Source: Pseudarthrobacter albicanus (GTDB lineage: Bacteria; Actinomycetota; Actinomycetes; Actinomycetales; Micrococcaceae). Taken from it: DNA of 64,000 nucleotides. Every line of letters starts with the position of its first letter. Position 1 is the first letter of the stretch. Both the position numbers and the translations under genes were made by a program. Shown here piece by piece: positions 52,843-63,403 of this stretch. The stretch lies in assembly GCF_018224015.1 (NCBI RefSeq), contig NZ_JAGPOT010000021.1, forward strand, positions 1 to 64,000, in the 5' to 3' direction. The notes under the pieces were generated by a model, which saw only the letters and a list, made by a program, of their open reading frames with translations, did no database searches and had not been told where the DNA came from.

Positions 52843-53505
52843 TTACCTGGTGGTGAGAGCCTGGGGCTTGATCTTGCGGGAGTCAAGGACCTGGTCGATC
52901 AGGCCGTAATCCATGGCCTCGGCCGCGGTGAGGATCTTGTCACGCTCGATGTCGTTGTTGACCTGCTCCGGCGTGCGGCCCGAGTGCTTGGCCAGCGTGT
53001 CTTCAAGCCAGGCCCGCATCCGCATGACCTCGGCCGCCTGGATCTCCAGGTCGGAGGCCTGCCCGCCCTGTCCGCCGGACAGCGAGGGCTGGTGGATCAG
53101 GACGCGGGCGTTGGGCAGCGCCAGGCGCTTGCCCGGCGTGCCGGCCGCGAGGAGCACGGCGGCGGCGCTGGCCGCCTGGCCCAGGCAGACTGTCTGGATT
53201 TCCGGCCGGATGTACGTCATGGTGTCGTAGATCGCGGTCATGGCGGTGAAGGAGCCGCCCGGGGAGTTGATGTACAGCGTGATGTCGCGGTCCGGGTCGG
53301 TGGACTCGAGCACCAGCAACTGCGCCATCACGTCGTCGGCGGAGGCATCGTCAACCTGGACGCCCAGGAAGATGATGCGGTCCTCGAACAGCTTGGTGTA
53401 GGGGTCCTGGCGCTTGAAGCCGTACGGGGTACGCTCTTCGAACTGCGGCAGCACGTAGCGGCTGCTCGGCAGGTTGCCGGCAGTCGATCCGAAATTGTAG
53501 TTCAT
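52843..53505 (-). CDS. clpP2: ATP-dependent Clp protease proteolytic subunit 2
   Basis: The 220-residue serine protease subunit has the catalytic serine in [16 protein letters not shown], histidine in [13 protein letters not shown] and aspartate in [17 protein letters not shown]. The ATG at 53505 is favoured because AGGAG lies eight bases upstream; an ATG two codons earlier is too close to the site. Actinobacterial Clp protease is a hetero-tetradecamer of ClpP1 and ClpP2. It follows clpP1 by 38 bases. Confidence 0.96.
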   Translation of the reverse strand: MNYNFGSTAGNLPSSRYVLPQFEERTPYGFKRQDPYTKLFEDRIIFLGVQVDDASADDVMAQLLVLESTDPDRDITLYINSPGGSFTAMTAIYDTMTYIRPEIQTVCLGQAASAAAVLLAAGTPGKRLALPNARVLIHQPSLSGGQGGQASDLEIQAAEVMRMRAWLEDTLAKHSGRTPEQVNNDIERDKILTAAEAMDYGLIDQVLDSRKIKPQALTTR

Positions 53506-53543
53506 GTCCATTGCTCCTGAATTCATCTCTGTCTACGTACCGG

Positions 53544-54224
<681 letters not shown>

Positions 54225-54420
54225 ATGTACTTACCTCTCACTGGCGACGGTGACGTCACTTGACGACATCACTGAACTTTCCTACTTGGACACTAACGGT
54301 TTTCCCGTCCGCTTTGTGCTCGGGCGTGGGGCTGTTCGCTGACGGCGCACGATTGCCGGGCGTCTGCCGGGGCCCTTCCCGCGGGCGGAATGGCGGGCTG
54401 CCCCGCGGGCGGCTCGACGG

Positions 54421-54463
54421 CTTAAAAGGCGCAGCCCCCGGATCGGTGATCCAGGGGCTGCGC
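54421..54463 (-). terminator. Rho-independent terminator of tig
   Basis: Stem GCGCAGCCCC (54429-54438) against 54454-54463, extended inside by GGATC/GATCC, is followed on the minus strand by CCTTTTAAG. It lies 24 bases after the trigger factor stop. The rest of 54225-54420 is the clpP1 upstream region. Confidence 0.88.
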
Positions 54464-54486
54464 GGGTCTGCCGGAGGCAGGGAGTG

Positions 54487-55899
54487 CTAGAACTTCACTG
54501 CTGCCGGGTCATCGCTCGGCGTGGCGTCGGTGGCGGCTTCGGATGCGTCTTCGGCGTCTGCCACAGTGTCTGCCTGTTCGGCGGTTGCCTCGACGGCTGT
54601 TTCTTCGCCGCCCGGGCGGACGAAGTCGCTGAGGTCAACCTTGTTGCCCTCCGAGTCGGTCACGTCGGCCTGGCCCAGGACGACGGCGAGTGCCTTGCGG
54701 CGGCGCACCTCGGAAACCATCATGGGGACCTGGCCGCTCTGATCGATGATCTGCGCGAACTGGTTCGGATCCATGCCGTACTGGCTGGCGCTCGTGACGA
54801 TGTAGTCGATCAGCTCGTTCTGGCTGACGCTGACGTCTTCCTTGTCCGCGATGGCGTCGAGGATGACCTCGTTCTGGAAGGCACGCGCGGTGTTGGCCTT
54901 GACCTCGGCGCGGTGCTCTTCGGTGTCGTGCTCGCCCTCACCGTGGGAGTTCTCGGCGCTGAAGTGCTGCTCAAGCTGCTCTTCGACGACGGATTCCGGG
55001 ACGGGAACCTCGATGAGCTCGACGAGCTTGTCGAGGACCTTGTCGCGGGCCTCAACGCCCTGTTCGACGACCTTGGACTCGACGGCCTGCTTGGCGAGGT
55101 CCTCGCGGAGTTCAGCCAGGGTGTCGAACTCGGAGGCCAGCTGGGCGAAGTCATCGTTGGCTTCGGGAAGTTCGCGTTCCTTGACGGACTTGACCACTAC
55201 CTTGACCTGGGCGGCTTCGCCGGCGTGCTCGCCGCCCACGAGGGTGGTGTCGAAGATGGCGTCCTCGTCCACGCTGAGGCCGGTGACGGCTTCGTCGAGG
55301 CCTTCGAGCATGGTGCCGGCGCCGACCTGGTAGGACAGGCCCGACGCGGAATCAACCTCGGTGCCGTCAACGGACGCAGCGATGTCGATGGTCAGGAAGT
55401 CGCCGTCGGCGGCGGGACGGTCCAGGGACTTCAGCGTGCCGAAGCGGCCGCGGAGTTCGTCCAGGGCCTTGTCGACGTCGGCGTCGGCGGATTCGGCCGC
55501 GGCGACCTCGACCTTGATGCCGGCGTAGTCCGGCAGCTCGATCTCGGGGCGGACGTCAACCTCGGCGTGGAACTTGAGTTCACCTTCGGTGGCGGACGGG
55601 TCCGGAACCTCGGTGATTTCGACCTCGGGACGGCTCAGCGGGCGGATGCCGGTCTCCTGGACAGCGGCCTGGTACCAGCCGTTGAGGCCTTCGTTGATGG
55701 CCGTCTCCAGGACGTAGCCGCGGCCGACGCGCTGGTCAATGAGCTTGGAGGGGACCTTGCCCTTGCGGAAACCGGGGACCTGGATCTGCGAAGCAACAGT
55801 CTTGTATGCCTCTGCGATGCTGGGCTTCAATTCCTCAAAGGGGACCTCAACATTGAGCTTGACCCGCGTGGGGGTGAGGTTCTCGACAGCGCTCTTCAC
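54487..55899 (-). CDS. tig: Trigger factor
   Basis: This ribosome-bound chaperone has peptidyl-prolyl isomerase activity. The 470-residue protein starts [20 protein letters not shown] and has the ribosome-docking signature GFRKGKVP around 44-51. The FKBP-type middle domain follows ([34 protein letters not shown]). The helical C-terminal arm region carries an acidic tail ([17 protein letters not shown]). It lies upstream of clpP1, the conserved order. Confidence 0.97.
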   Translation of the reverse strand: MKSAVENLTPTRVKLNVEVPFEELKPSIAEAYKTVASQIQVPGFRKGKVPSKLIDQRVGRGYVLETAINEGLNGWYQAAVQETGIRPLSRPEVEITEVPDPSATEGELKFHAEVDVRPEIELPDYAGIKVEVAAAESADADVDKALDELRGRFGTLKSLDRPAADGDFLTIDIAASVDGTEVDSASGLSYQVGAGTMLEGLDEAVTGLSVDEDAIFDTTLVGGEHAGEAAQVKVVVKSVKERELPEANDDFAQLASEFDTLAELREDLAKQAVESKVVEQGVEARDKVLDKLVELIEVPVPESVVEEQLEQHFSAENSHGEGEHDTEEHRAEVKANTARAFQNEVILDAIADKEDVSVSQNELIDYIVTSASQYGMDPNQFAQIIDQSGQVPMMVSEVRRRKALAVVLGQADVTDSEGNKVDLSDFVRPGGEETAVEATAEQADTVADAEDASEAATDATPSDDPAAVKF

Positions 55900-55967
55900 A
55901 GTCTAAGTACTCCTGGTTTGGGGGGATGGGGCTCTGCATTGCCACGTTCTGGCCATATGCGCAGAGT

Positions 55968-56042
55968 CGGGGTGACAGGATTTGAACCTGCGACTTCCTG
56001 CTCCCAAAGCAGGCGCTCTAGCCAAGCTGAGCTACACCCCGT
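55968..56042 (-). tRNA. tRNA-Pro (anticodon TGG)
   Basis: A 75-base cloverleaf on the minus strand. The acceptor CGGGGTG pairs with CACCCCG, the anticodon stem-loop is CCTGC-TTTGGGA-GCAGG (anticodon TGG), and the T-arm is GCAGG-TTCAAAT-CCTGT. The first base is C, as in bacterial proline tRNAs. It lies just upstream of tig. Confidence 0.95.
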
Positions 56043-56210
56043 AAGTGCACAGAACAGTCTACGGTCATACCGCGCCGATTTGCACATTTGACACCGGGGC
56101 CCTGCATTGGGTTTAGTTGTATCCGGCTTCACAAAGCCGCCCGGAAGTTTCCCGGATCGGCCTGGTCCACAAAACCTGGTCCACAAAACAGGCAGCCGAA
56201 GTGAATTCCC

Positions 56211-56284
56211 GGGGACGTAGCTTAGTGGTAAAGCCTCAGTCTTCCAAACTGATGATGCGGGTTCGATTCCCGTCGTCCCCTCCA
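56211..56284 (+). tRNA. tRNA-Gly (anticodon TCC)
   Basis: Plus-strand tRNA. The acceptor GGGGACG pairs with CGTCCCC, the anticodon stem-loop is TCAGT-CTTCCAA-ACTGA (anticodon TCC), and the T-arm is GCGGG-TTCGATT-CCCGT. The discriminator T is followed by an encoded CCA at 56282-56284. A strong terminator follows. Confidence 0.95.
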
Positions 56285-56297
56285 GGACAAGAATACG

Positions 56298-56327
56298 AAA
56301 AAAGCCCCTCTCCGGAGGGGCTTTTTT
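56298..56327. terminator. Bidirectional terminator of tRNA-Gly and the nei-like gene
   Basis: Perfect stem AAAAAAGCCCCTC (56298-56310) against 56315-56327 with a 4-base loop gives a T6 run on either strand. Its last base is the first base of the glycosylase stop codon. Confidence 0.92.
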
Positions 56328-57259
56328 CATGCCTGCTGGCAGCCCGGGCACCAGTAGAGCTTCCGCGCGCCCAGCTCCGCCAGCGCCACCGCCGATCCGC
56401 AGTCCCGGCAGTCGAGGCCCTGCCGCCGGTACACGAAGTGGGCCTCGTCGGCCGCCGGCAGCCCGGCGTCGGGCCCGCCGTCGGCGTTGCCCCAGTAGCG
56501 CGGAGGCGTGGTGATGATCCGGCCGTCGCGGACGCCGTCGGACATCACCGCCACGGTGTCATCCCAGAGCCGGCGCGCCGCGTCCGCGGGCAGCGCCGTT
56601 CCGGGAAGCCAGGGGTCCAGGCGCTGCCGGAACAGCAGTTCGGCGCGGTACACATTTCCGACGCCGGCGATCAGCTTCTGGTCCATCAGCAGCGCGGCGA
56701 GGGGCGTGCGCCTGGCCAGCATCCCGGCGACGAAGCTGTCCCGGTCGCCGGGAAGGTTGCGCAGCGGATCCGGGCCGAGCCTGGCCCTGACGGCTTCCGC
56801 TTCCGCCCGGGTGATCGCTTCGCACGTGGTGGCCCCGCGGAGGTCGGCCCAGCCGTGGGCGCCGGCGAGCCGCACCCGGACGGCGCCGACGGGCGCTGGC
56901 GGCCCCGCGTAGGGATCCGCCCCGGCGGCGGCCCCGCGCTCGTCATCGACAGGCTCGTCGTAGACCTCCCGCTCCCCCACCTTGCGCGGCGCCCCGATGC
57001 TGGAGGCGCCACGGAAGGTGGCGTCGCCGCCGAAGTCCCAGGCGCCGTAGAGGCCCAGGTGGACATGGAGCACCAGACCGTGCTCGAAGTCCAGGAACAG
57101 GTGCTTTCCCTGCGCGGCGGAGCCGGTGAGGGTGTGGCCGTCCAGCAGCGCCGCGCCCTGGCTAAACCTGCCCTGCGGGCTGGAGACCGCGAGCCGCTCC
57201 CCCGTGAAGACGTCCCCGAACTGGCGGGCCAGCCGGTGGACCGAGTGCCCCTCGGGCAC
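56327..57259 (-). CDS. Fpg/Nei family DNA glycosylase, endonuclease VIII-like
   Basis: A 310-residue base-excision repair enzyme. The catalytic N-terminus is PEGHSVHRLARQFGD, where Pro is the nucleophile after Met removal and PEG-H points to the Nei rather than the Fpg (PELPE) group. The H2TH region is KLIAGVGNVYRAELLFRQRLDP. The zinc finger CRDC-x16-CPGC is at the end. An acidic insert of about 20 residues (YDEPVDDERGAAAG) interrupts the beta domain. The GTG start at 57259 overlaps the rpiB stop by one base. It is probably specific for oxidised pyrimidines. Confidence 0.93.
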   Translation of the reverse strand: MPEGHSVHRLARQFGDVFTGERLAVSSPQGRFSQGAALLDGHTLTGSAAQGKHLFLDFEHGLVLHVHLGLYGAWDFGGDATFRGASSIGAPRKVGEREVYDEPVDDERGAAAGADPYAGPPAPVGAVRVRLAGAHGWADLRGATTCEAITRAEAEAVRARLGPDPLRNLPGDRDSFVAGMLARRTPLAALLMDQKLIAGVGNVYRAELLFRQRLDPWLPGTALPADAARRLWDDTVAVMSDGVRDGRIITTPPRYWGNADGGPDAGLPAADEAHFVYRRQGLDCRDCGSAVALAELGARKLYWCPGCQQA

Positions 57260-57753
57260 TACTGAACGACCTCGCCGGTGCGCTCGTATGCGGCGATCTT
57301 GCCGATCCGGCGGACGTGGCGCTCATCGTTGCTGAAGGGCTCGGCGAGGAAGGCCTCGATGATGGCGGTGGCCTCCTCGACGCTGTGCTGGCGGCCGCCG
57401 ACGGCGACGACGTTGGCGTCGTTGTGCTCCCGGGCCAGCTGGGCGGTGGACAGGTTCCAGGCCAGCGCCGCGCGGACGCCCTTGACCTTGTTGGCCGCGA
57501 TCTGCTCGCCGTTGCCGGAGCCGCCCAGCACGATCCCCAGGGCGCGGGTGCCGGCTTCCTGGTCCGCCACGACGGCGCGGGCGGCGTTGATGCAGAAGGA
57601 CGGGTAGTCGTCCTGCGCGTCGTAGGTCTGGGGCCCGTGGTCGATCATTTCGTAGCCCTTGGCGCCGAGGTAGCTGACGAGGTGGGCGCTGAGCTCCATG
57701 CCGGCGTGGTCGGTGGCGATGTGCACGCGCGGGAAGTCAGGGGAAGTAGTCAC
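57259..57753 (-). CDS. rpiB: Ribose-5-phosphate isomerase B
   Basis: RpiB interconverts ribose 5-phosphate and ribulose 5-phosphate in the pentose phosphate pathway. The 164-residue protein has VHIATDHAGMELSAHLVSYL, DYPSFCINAARAV, LGGSGNGEQIAANKVKGVRAAL with the catalytic loop, and NDANVVAVGGRQHS. The first cysteine in the SFCINAA loop matches the family. It is coupled to the downstream glycosylase gene by a one-base overlap. Confidence 0.95.
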   Translation of the reverse strand: MTTSPDFPRVHIATDHAGMELSAHLVSYLGAKGYEMIDHGPQTYDAQDDYPSFCINAARAVVADQEAGTRALGIVLGGSGNGEQIAANKVKGVRAALAWNLSTAQLAREHNDANVVAVGGRQHSVEEATAIIEAFLAEPFSNDERHVRRIGKIAAYERTGEVVQ

Positions 57754-57860
57754 GGCGGATCCGTTCAGTCGGGCGCCGGCAGTTCGGGGATCGGGGCTGC
57801 CGGGCTGCGGTTGGGGGCTGTTCCAAGCCTACTAGGGCGCCGGGTGGCGGCCGCCGCGGC

Positions 57861-58862
57861 TCACAGGTCCGCGGCTTCGCCGTTCCGGCGGGCGCGTGCC
57901 GCCACCCGGGACAGGACCTGCGCGATATTGTCCGCCGAGGCGATGCTTCCGCCGCTCACCGTCAGCTGCCGCCCGTCGGATGAATCGACGACGACGGCCG
58001 GGCCGCTGCTGACCAGCAGGGCCGTGGCGGTGCCGCGGCTCCGGTAGCCCCAGCCGCCGTAATCGGCGGCCTTGACCTCCTTCGGCGTCGCGGCCTCGAT
58101 CGCCGCCGCGGGGACGTCCATGACCCGCACGAAGCCCGCGGCGAACACCCGGAACCCGCTCCGGTCAACCCGGATACGGGCGACCAGGAGGGCCGCGCCC
58201 AGCACCGCGACAGCCACCAGGAGGGCCGCAAGCCACGGCACCGCGATGGCCAGCAGCGCGGCCGGCAGCAGCGTCGCAATCCCGATCATGACGAAGACCG
58301 AACTGCGGGCGTGCACCCACACCCGGACCGAGTCCCGGGCCAGATCCGGATCCAGTTCGCGTGCCAGGGCCTCCCGCATGGCCTGGTCATCATCGACCGA
58401 CCAGCGTTCGTCGGCCTTGAACACGAACCCCATGACCACCCCGAGGCCCAGGGCTGCCCCGCTGCCCAGGGCCAGGACGGACACGTCCACCCGGGAGTCC
58501 CGCGCGTTGGCCAGGCCCAGCTGGCCCACCAGCACGGCGGCGAGCACGGTCGCGACAAAGAGGCTCAGGGCCAGGCCGGCCCCCATCATGAGGCGGCGCA
58601 TCACCGCCGGGCGGGACAGCGGTGCCGCCTGCAGCAGCACGGCCCAGCCGATCAGCACGATCAGCGCCGCACCGGTCCCCGCGACGGCTCCGAACGGCGC
58701 AAAATCCGCCGCCCCGGCCTCGGTCCAGCGGACGGCCAGCGGCTCCGGCAAATCGGAACGGACCAGGAAGGCACAGACAAGGAAAGCGGCGGCCAGCACC
58801 ACGGGGAACCCCACCGCAAAGCGCAGGGCCCGCACGTCCACAGAATCCCGGAAGTGTCCCAT
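57861..58862 (-). CDS. DUF1648 membrane protein
   Basis: A 333-residue integral membrane protein. The N-terminal helix and short loop LPEPLAVRWTEAGAADFAPFG match DUF1648 (SdpI-related). Further helices occur at about 55-75, 90-113, 125-143 and a pair at 195-235, and a soluble C-terminal domain follows (IRVDRSGFRVFAAGFVRVMDV, AVVVDSSDGRQLTVSGGS). The ATG at 58862 has TAGCGT seven bases upstream and no ribosome binding site, so a leaderless start is possible. No function is known. Confidence 0.82.
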   Translation of the reverse strand: MGHFRDSVDVRALRFAVGFPVVLAAAFLVCAFLVRSDLPEPLAVRWTEAGAADFAPFGAVAGTGAALIVLIGWAVLLQAAPLSRPAVMRRLMMGAGLALSLFVATVLAAVLVGQLGLANARDSRVDVSVLALGSGAALGLGVVMGFVFKADERWSVDDDQAMREALARELDPDLARDSVRVWVHARSSVFVMIGIATLLPAALLAIAVPWLAALLVAVAVLGAALLVARIRVDRSGFRVFAAGFVRVMDVPAAAIEAATPKEVKAADYGGWGYRSRGTATALLVSSGPAVVVDSSDGRQLTVSGGSIASADNIAQVLSRVAARARRNGEAADL

Positions 58863-58996
58863 AACACCAACGCTACCGCGGCGCGCCCGCCGTGATGCCG
58901 GTTCTGTGACCCACGCGACTTGCCACCGGCCGGGGTCGTGAAAGAATAATTTCAAAGTATCGACTTCACTGTTTCTAGCCCTTCTGGAGGCACCAC

Positions 58997-61567
58997 TTGC
59001 CCGGTATGAACCTGACACGCGCCGAAGCACGCGAGCGCGCCGCCGTGATCGCCGTCGAGTCCTATGAAGTCAGCCTGGACCTGACCCGGGGGGAGAAGGT
59101 CTTCGGCTCCACCACGGCCGTGAAGTTCACGGCGAAGCCGGGGTCCTCGACGTTCATCGACGCGGTCACGCATGCGGTGCGGAGCGTGACCCTGAACGGC
59201 CGCGAGCTTGATCCGGCGGAGGTCTCCGACGGCATCCGTATCCAGCTGCCGGGACTCGCGGCGGACAACGAGCTGCTGGTCGTGGCCGAGGCCCCCTACA
59301 TGAACACCGGCGAGGGCCTGCACCGCTTCGTGGATCCGGTGGACAACGAGGTCTACCTGTACACCCAGTTCGAGGTCCCGGATTCCCGCCGGGTGTTCGC
59401 CGTCTTCGAACAGCCCGACCTCAAGGCCAGCTTCAGCTTCACCGTCACGGCGCCCTCGCACTGGGACGTGGTGTCCACCTCCCCCACCCCGGTACCGGTC
59501 GGGACCCTTCCCGGCACGGACGGCGCCGCCCGCTCCGTCTGGGAGTTCCCCCCGACCCCCCGGATTTCCTCCTACGTCACCGCCCTGATCGCCGGCCCGT
59601 ACCAGTGCGTCCGCAGCGAGGTGACCTCCGCGACGGGCACGGTGACCCCGCTGGGCGTCTTTGCCCGCAAGTCCCTCATGCAGTACCTGGATGCGGAAAA
59701 CATCTTCGAGCTGACCCGCCAGGGCTTCGAGTTCTACGAGGCGCAGTTCGGCTGCCCGTACCCGTTCGAAAAGTACGACCAGCTCTTCGTGCCGGAGTTC
59801 AACGCCGGGGCCATGGAGAACGCCGGGGCCGTCACCATCATGGAAGGCTACGTCTTCCGGGGCAAGGTCACGGACGCCCAGGTGGAGCGCCGGGCCATCA
59901 CCGTGCTGCACGAGCTCGCGCACATGTGGTTCGGGGACCTTGTCACGATGCGCTGGTGGAACGACCTGTGGCTCAACGAATCCTTCGCCGAGTACATGTC
60001 CCACCTCGCCGCCGTGGAGAACACCAGGTTCGACCACGCGTGGACCACCTTCGCCTCGGTGGAGAAGTCCTGGGCCTACCGTCAGGACCAGCTGCCCACC
60101 ACGCACCCGATCTTCGCCGAAATCAACAACCTGCAGGACGTTGAGGTCAACTTCGACGGCATCACCTACGCCAAGGGCGCCTCGGTGCTGCGCCAGCTGG
60201 TGGCCTGGGTGGGGCCAGACGAGTTCATCGCCGGCGTCCGCGAGTACTTCCGCAAGCATGCCTGGCAGAACACCGAGCTCAGCGATCTGATGGCCGAGCT
60301 GGAGAAGGCCAGCGGCCGGGACCTGGACAAGTGGGGCCGGCTCTGGCTGGAAACCGCCGGCGTCAACACCCTCCAGCCGGAGCTCTCCGTCAGTGCGGAC
60401 GGCGTGATCAGCTCCTTCGCGATCCTGCAGTCGGCCACCGAGGGCCAGCCCACCATCCGTCCGCACCGGCTCGCCGTCGGCTTCTACAACCTCAACGGCG
60501 CCGGGAAGCTGGAGCGTGTCCACCGTGAGGAGCTCGACGTCGACGGCGAGCGCACGCTGGTCCCGGCGCTGGCCGGGCGGCCGCGGCCGGACCTGGTTCT
60601 GCTCAACGACGACGACCTCGCCTATGCCAAGGTCCGCCTCGACCCGGCGTCCCTCGCCACGGCCACGGCCCACCTGAAGGACTTCGCCCGGAGCCTCCCC
60701 CGGACCCTGGTCTGGGGTTCGGCCTGGGACGCGGCGCGCGACGGCGAAAGCCCGGCCCGCGGCTATGTCGACCTGATCCTGGCCAACATCGCCGAGGAGT
60801 CCGATTCCTCCGTGATCCTGGTCCAGCTGCGCCAGCTGGCCACGACGCTGAACTTCTACGTCGCCGAGGAACACAAGGAAGCCACCATCGTGGCCGCGGC
60901 CGACCGGCTCTGGGAGCTTGCCTCCGGTGTTCCGGCAGGCTCCGACGCGCAACTGCAGTTCGTGATGTCCCATGCGCTGCTGGCACGCAGCGCCGGGCAG
61001 CTGGACACCATCGCCGGGCTGCTGGACGGTTCCCTGGTGCTGGACGGCCTGGCCGTGGACCAGGACCTGCGCTGGGAACTGCTCGCTTCCCTCGTCACCG
61101 GCGGCAGGGCGGGACAGGAACAGATCGACGCCGAGCTGGAGCAGGACAACACCGCCAGCGGGCAGAACGCGGCGGCCCTCGCCACGGCCGCCATCCCCAC
61201 CCCCGGGGCGAAGGCCGCGGCGTGGGAATCGATCGTGGTCAAGGGCGACCTCTCCAACGCCCTGCAGGGCTCCGCGGTGAACGGCTTCACCCGGGTCCTG
61301 GACACCGCCCTGCTGGAACCGTACTCCGGAAAGTACTTCGACGCCGTCCCCGGCATCATGGCCGACCGCACCCACGCCCTGGCGCAGCAGATCATCGTCG
61401 GACTCTACCCGGCCCAGCTGACCACGCAGGAGACGGTGGACCGCACCGACGCGTTCCTGGCCGCACTGCCGGAGGACAGCACGGCCCTGCGGCGCATGAT
61501 GCTGGAGAACCGCGACGGCGTGGCCCGCGCCCTGCGGGCCCGCCAGGCCGACGCCGGAGCGTCATGA
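58997..61567 (+). CDS. pepN: Aminopeptidase N (M1 family)
   Basis: An 856-residue zinc metallopeptidase. The exopeptidase motif is FNAGAMENAGAVTIMEGY and the zinc site is VLHELAHMWFGDLVTMRWWNDLWLNESFAEY, split here as HELAHMWFGD and WLNESFAEY. The ERAP1-like C-terminal helical domain is present. The start is TTG at 58997, six bases after GGAGG; the next ATG is three codons later. The enzyme degrades peptides in the cytoplasm. It overlaps the OsmC gene by four bases. Confidence 0.96.
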   Translation: MPGMNLTRAEARERAAVIAVESYEVSLDLTRGEKVFGSTTAVKFTAKPGSSTFIDAVTHAVRSVTLNGRELDPAEVSDGIRIQLPGLAADNELLVVAEAPYMNTGEGLHRFVDPVDNEVYLYTQFEVPDSRRVFAVFEQPDLKASFSFTVTAPSHWDVVSTSPTPVPVGTLPGTDGAARSVWEFPPTPRISSYVTALIAGPYQCVRSEVTSATGTVTPLGVFARKSLMQYLDAENIFELTRQGFEFYEAQFGCPYPFEKYDQLFVPEFNAGAMENAGAVTIMEGYVFRGKVTDAQVERRAITVLHELAHMWFGDLVTMRWWNDLWLNESFAEYMSHLAAVENTRFDHAWTTFASVEKSWAYRQDQLPTTHPIFAEINNLQDVEVNFDGITYAKGASVLRQLVAWVGPDEFIAGVREYFRKHAWQNTELSDLMAELEKASGRDLDKWGRLWLETAGVNTLQPELSVSADGVISSFAILQSATEGQPTIRPHRLAVGFYNLNGAGKLERVHREELDVDGERTLVPALAGRPRPDLVLLNDDDLAYAKVRLDPASLATATAHLKDFARSLPRTLVWGSAWDAARDGESPARGYVDLILANIAEESDSSVILVQLRQLATTLNFYVAEEHKEATIVAAADRLWELASGVPAGSDAQLQFVMSHALLARSAGQLDTIAGLLDGSLVLDGLAVDQDLRWELLASLVTGGRAGQEQIDAELEQDNTASGQNAAALATAAIPTPGAKAAAWESIVVKGDLSNALQGSAVNGFTRVLDTALLEPYSGKYFDAVPGIMADRTHALAQQIIVGLYPAQLTTQETVDRTDAFLAALPEDSTALRRMMLENRDGVARALRARQADAGAS

Positions 61568-62049
61568 ACCTGGACGAGCACCGCTACGCGCTGACGGTCC
61601 GGTGGACCGGGAACCTGGGCGAGGGAACGGCCACGTACCGCGGCTATTCGCGGGACCACGACGTCGAGATCCCCGGCCTGCCGGTCCTCAAAGGTTCCGC
61701 CGACCCCACCTTCCACGGCGACCGGCACCGCTACAACCCCGAGCAGCTGCTGCTGGCCGCGCTGTCCCAGTGCCACATGCTGTCCTTCCTGCACGTGGCC
61801 GTGCAGCACGGGGTGGTGGTGACGGCGTACGAGGACCAGGCCGCCGGGCTGATGCGGACCAACCGGGACGGCAGCGGCCAGTTCGAGTCGGTCACGCTCA
61901 AGCCCCTGGTGACCACCGCGGGTCCGGTCGCCGCGGGACTGCTGGCGGAGCTGCACGCCGAGGCGAACAAGGTCTGCTTCATCGCCCGGAGCGTCAACTT
62001 CCCGGTCCTGCACGAGCCGGCCGCCGCGGTGGGGCCCCAGGCCGGCTGA
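61564..62049 (+). CDS. OsmC family protein
   Basis: A 161-residue protein of the OsmC/Ohr superfamily. It begins HRYALTVRWTGNLGEGTATY and has DPTFHGDRHRYNPEQLLLAALSQCHMLSFLHVA, shown here in two parts (RYNPEQLLLAALSQCHMLSF) and with the first conserved cysteine. A second cysteine lies in EANKVCFIARSVNFPV. Two such cysteines give thiol-dependent peroxidase activity in Ohr and OsmC proteins. The ATG overlaps the pepN stop (ATGA), so it is translationally coupled. Confidence 0.92.
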   Translation: MNLDEHRYALTVRWTGNLGEGTATYRGYSRDHDVEIPGLPVLKGSADPTFHGDRHRYNPEQLLLAALSQCHMLSFLHVAVQHGVVVTAYEDQAAGLMRTNRDGSGQFESVTLKPLVTTAGPVAAGLLAELHAEANKVCFIARSVNFPVLHEPAAAVGPQAG

Positions 62050-62077
62050 ACCCTTTGCCGGCGCGGTGCCCTGCGGG

Positions 62078-62117
62078 GCCGTCGCGGGGCCCGGGTGCGC
62101 ACGGGGCCCGCGACGGC
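62078..62117 (+). terminator. Terminator after pepN-osmC
   Basis: A GC-rich stem (GCCGTCGCGGG at 62078-62088 against 62107-62117) begins 29 bases after the OsmC stop. It isolates the mscS gene, whose promoter must lie in 62118-62254. Confidence 0.6.
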
Positions 62118-62254
62118 GCTAATGTGGAAGATCAAGAGTCTTATGAGTCCCATGCGCCCGGCGAATGCCGGCCAGCGGTCCGGCCGCCCGCCCCACCTCC
62201 CGTTCCACCCCTGCCGGCCGGCAGCCAGCGCAGCAGTGAGGAGCACCCCCGCCG

Positions 62255-62929
62255 ATGTACAGCCCGTTTTCGACCACCCCGATCACGCCCATCACGCCGC
62301 CGGACATCTCGGTGATCAATGTGCCCGGACTCCTGATCAGCATCGGGGTCGGCGTTGGCATCTGGCTCGTGGCCTCCTTCCTGATCGCCGGGATCACGAA
62401 ACGGGTCGCCGCGGGCACCAAGTTCTTCAAGAAGCCGCACTTCCGCTGGGCGGCGCCTGCCCTCCGCGCCCTGGACCACGAACGCCGGGTCCAGCGGGCC
62501 CACACGATCGGTTCGCTGCTCAGCAGCATCGTCGGCGTCCTGATCGCCGTCATCACCATCATCTACGTGTTCAAGAACCTGAATGTGGACATCGCGCCGC
62601 TGCTGACCAGCGTGGGAATCCTCGGTGTGGCGATCGGCTTCGGCGCCCAGCAGCTCATCCGGGACTTCCTGGCCGGCATCTTCATCACCATCGAGGACCA
62701 GTACGGGATCGGCGACGTCATCGAAACGTCCGAAGTCGTGGGCACGGTCGAGGCCATGGGCCTGCGCATCACCCGGGTCAGGGCCGAGGACGGCACGGTC
62801 TGGTACCTGCGCAACGGGGAAATCCTGCGCGTCGGCAACCGTTCCCAAGGCACCTACATCCCTCCCACGGACGAACCGGCGGCCACCACCGACGCCGGAA
62901 CCGCCACCCAGCAACAGGCCGGAGAATAG
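62255..62929 (+). CDS. MscS family mechanosensitive ion channel
   Basis: A 224-residue, small MscS protein. Two membrane helices (about 24-48 and 88-110) precede the pore-lining helix GILGVAIGFGAQQLIRDFLAG and the beta domain FITIEDQYGIGDVIE and RITRVRAEDGTVWYLRNGEIL. The C-terminal vestibule domain is much shorter than in E. coli MscS. It opens under hypo-osmotic stress. The ATG follows GAGGAG. It is followed after 2 bases by the globin gene. Confidence 0.93.
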   Translation: MYSPFSTTPITPITPPDISVINVPGLLISIGVGVGIWLVASFLIAGITKRVAAGTKFFKKPHFRWAAPALRALDHERRVQRAHTIGSLLSSIVGVLIAVITIIYVFKNLNVDIAPLLTSVGILGVAIGFGAQQLIRDFLAGIFITIEDQYGIGDVIETSEVVGTVEAMGLRITRVRAEDGTVWYLRNGEILRVGNRSQGTYIPPTDEPAATTDAGTATQQQAGE

Positions 62930-62931
62930 CC

Positions 62932-63390
62932 ATGACGACCCCCAGCGCCGGCGAACCCCGGCAGCCCAGGCAACTGATGCAGAACGATCCGTTCAGCCAG
63001 CCCGGCTACACGGACAATTTCTACGACGCCGTCGGCGGCCACGAGACGTTCGTGAAGCTCGTCGACGTGTTCTACGACGGCGTCGCGGCGGATCCGCTGC
63101 TGCGGGCCATGTACCCGGAAGAGGACCTCGCGCCGGCCAAGCGCCGCTTCCTGATGTTCCTGGAGCAGTACTGGGGCGGCCCCACGACGTACGGCGAGGA
63201 GCGCGGGCACCCCCGGCTGCGGATGCGCCACGTGCCCTTCCGGGTCACGCCCGAGGCCAAGGATCGCTGGCTGCACCACATGCGTGACGCGGTGGATGCC
63301 CTTGCGCTCCCGCCGCTGTACGAAGGGACCCTCTGGGACTACATGGACCGGGCAGCCCTGTCCATGGTGAACAGCCCCTCCGAGGCCTGA
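62932..63390 (+). CDS. Truncated haemoglobin, group II (GlbO type)
   Basis: A 152-residue globin. The core is FYDAVGGHETFVKLVDVFYDGVAADPLLRAMYP, here quoted in two parts (GGHETFVKLVDVFYDG and DPLLRAMYP). FLEQYWGGPTTYGEERGHPRLRMRH follows, with the proximal histidine in the PRLRMRHVPF segment and a Tyr-rich distal side. A Trp near the end (RWLHHM) fits group II. It binds oxygen or nitric oxide. The ATG at 62932 has GGAGA upstream. It is coupled to the mscS gene. Confidence 0.94.
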   Translation: MTTPSAGEPRQPRQLMQNDPFSQPGYTDNFYDAVGGHETFVKLVDVFYDGVAADPLLRAMYPEEDLAPAKRRFLMFLEQYWGGPTTYGEERGHPRLRMRHVPFRVTPEAKDRWLHHMRDAVDALALPPLYEGTLWDYMDRAALSMVNSPSEA

Positions 63391-63403
63391 GCAGGCCTCC
63401 GGG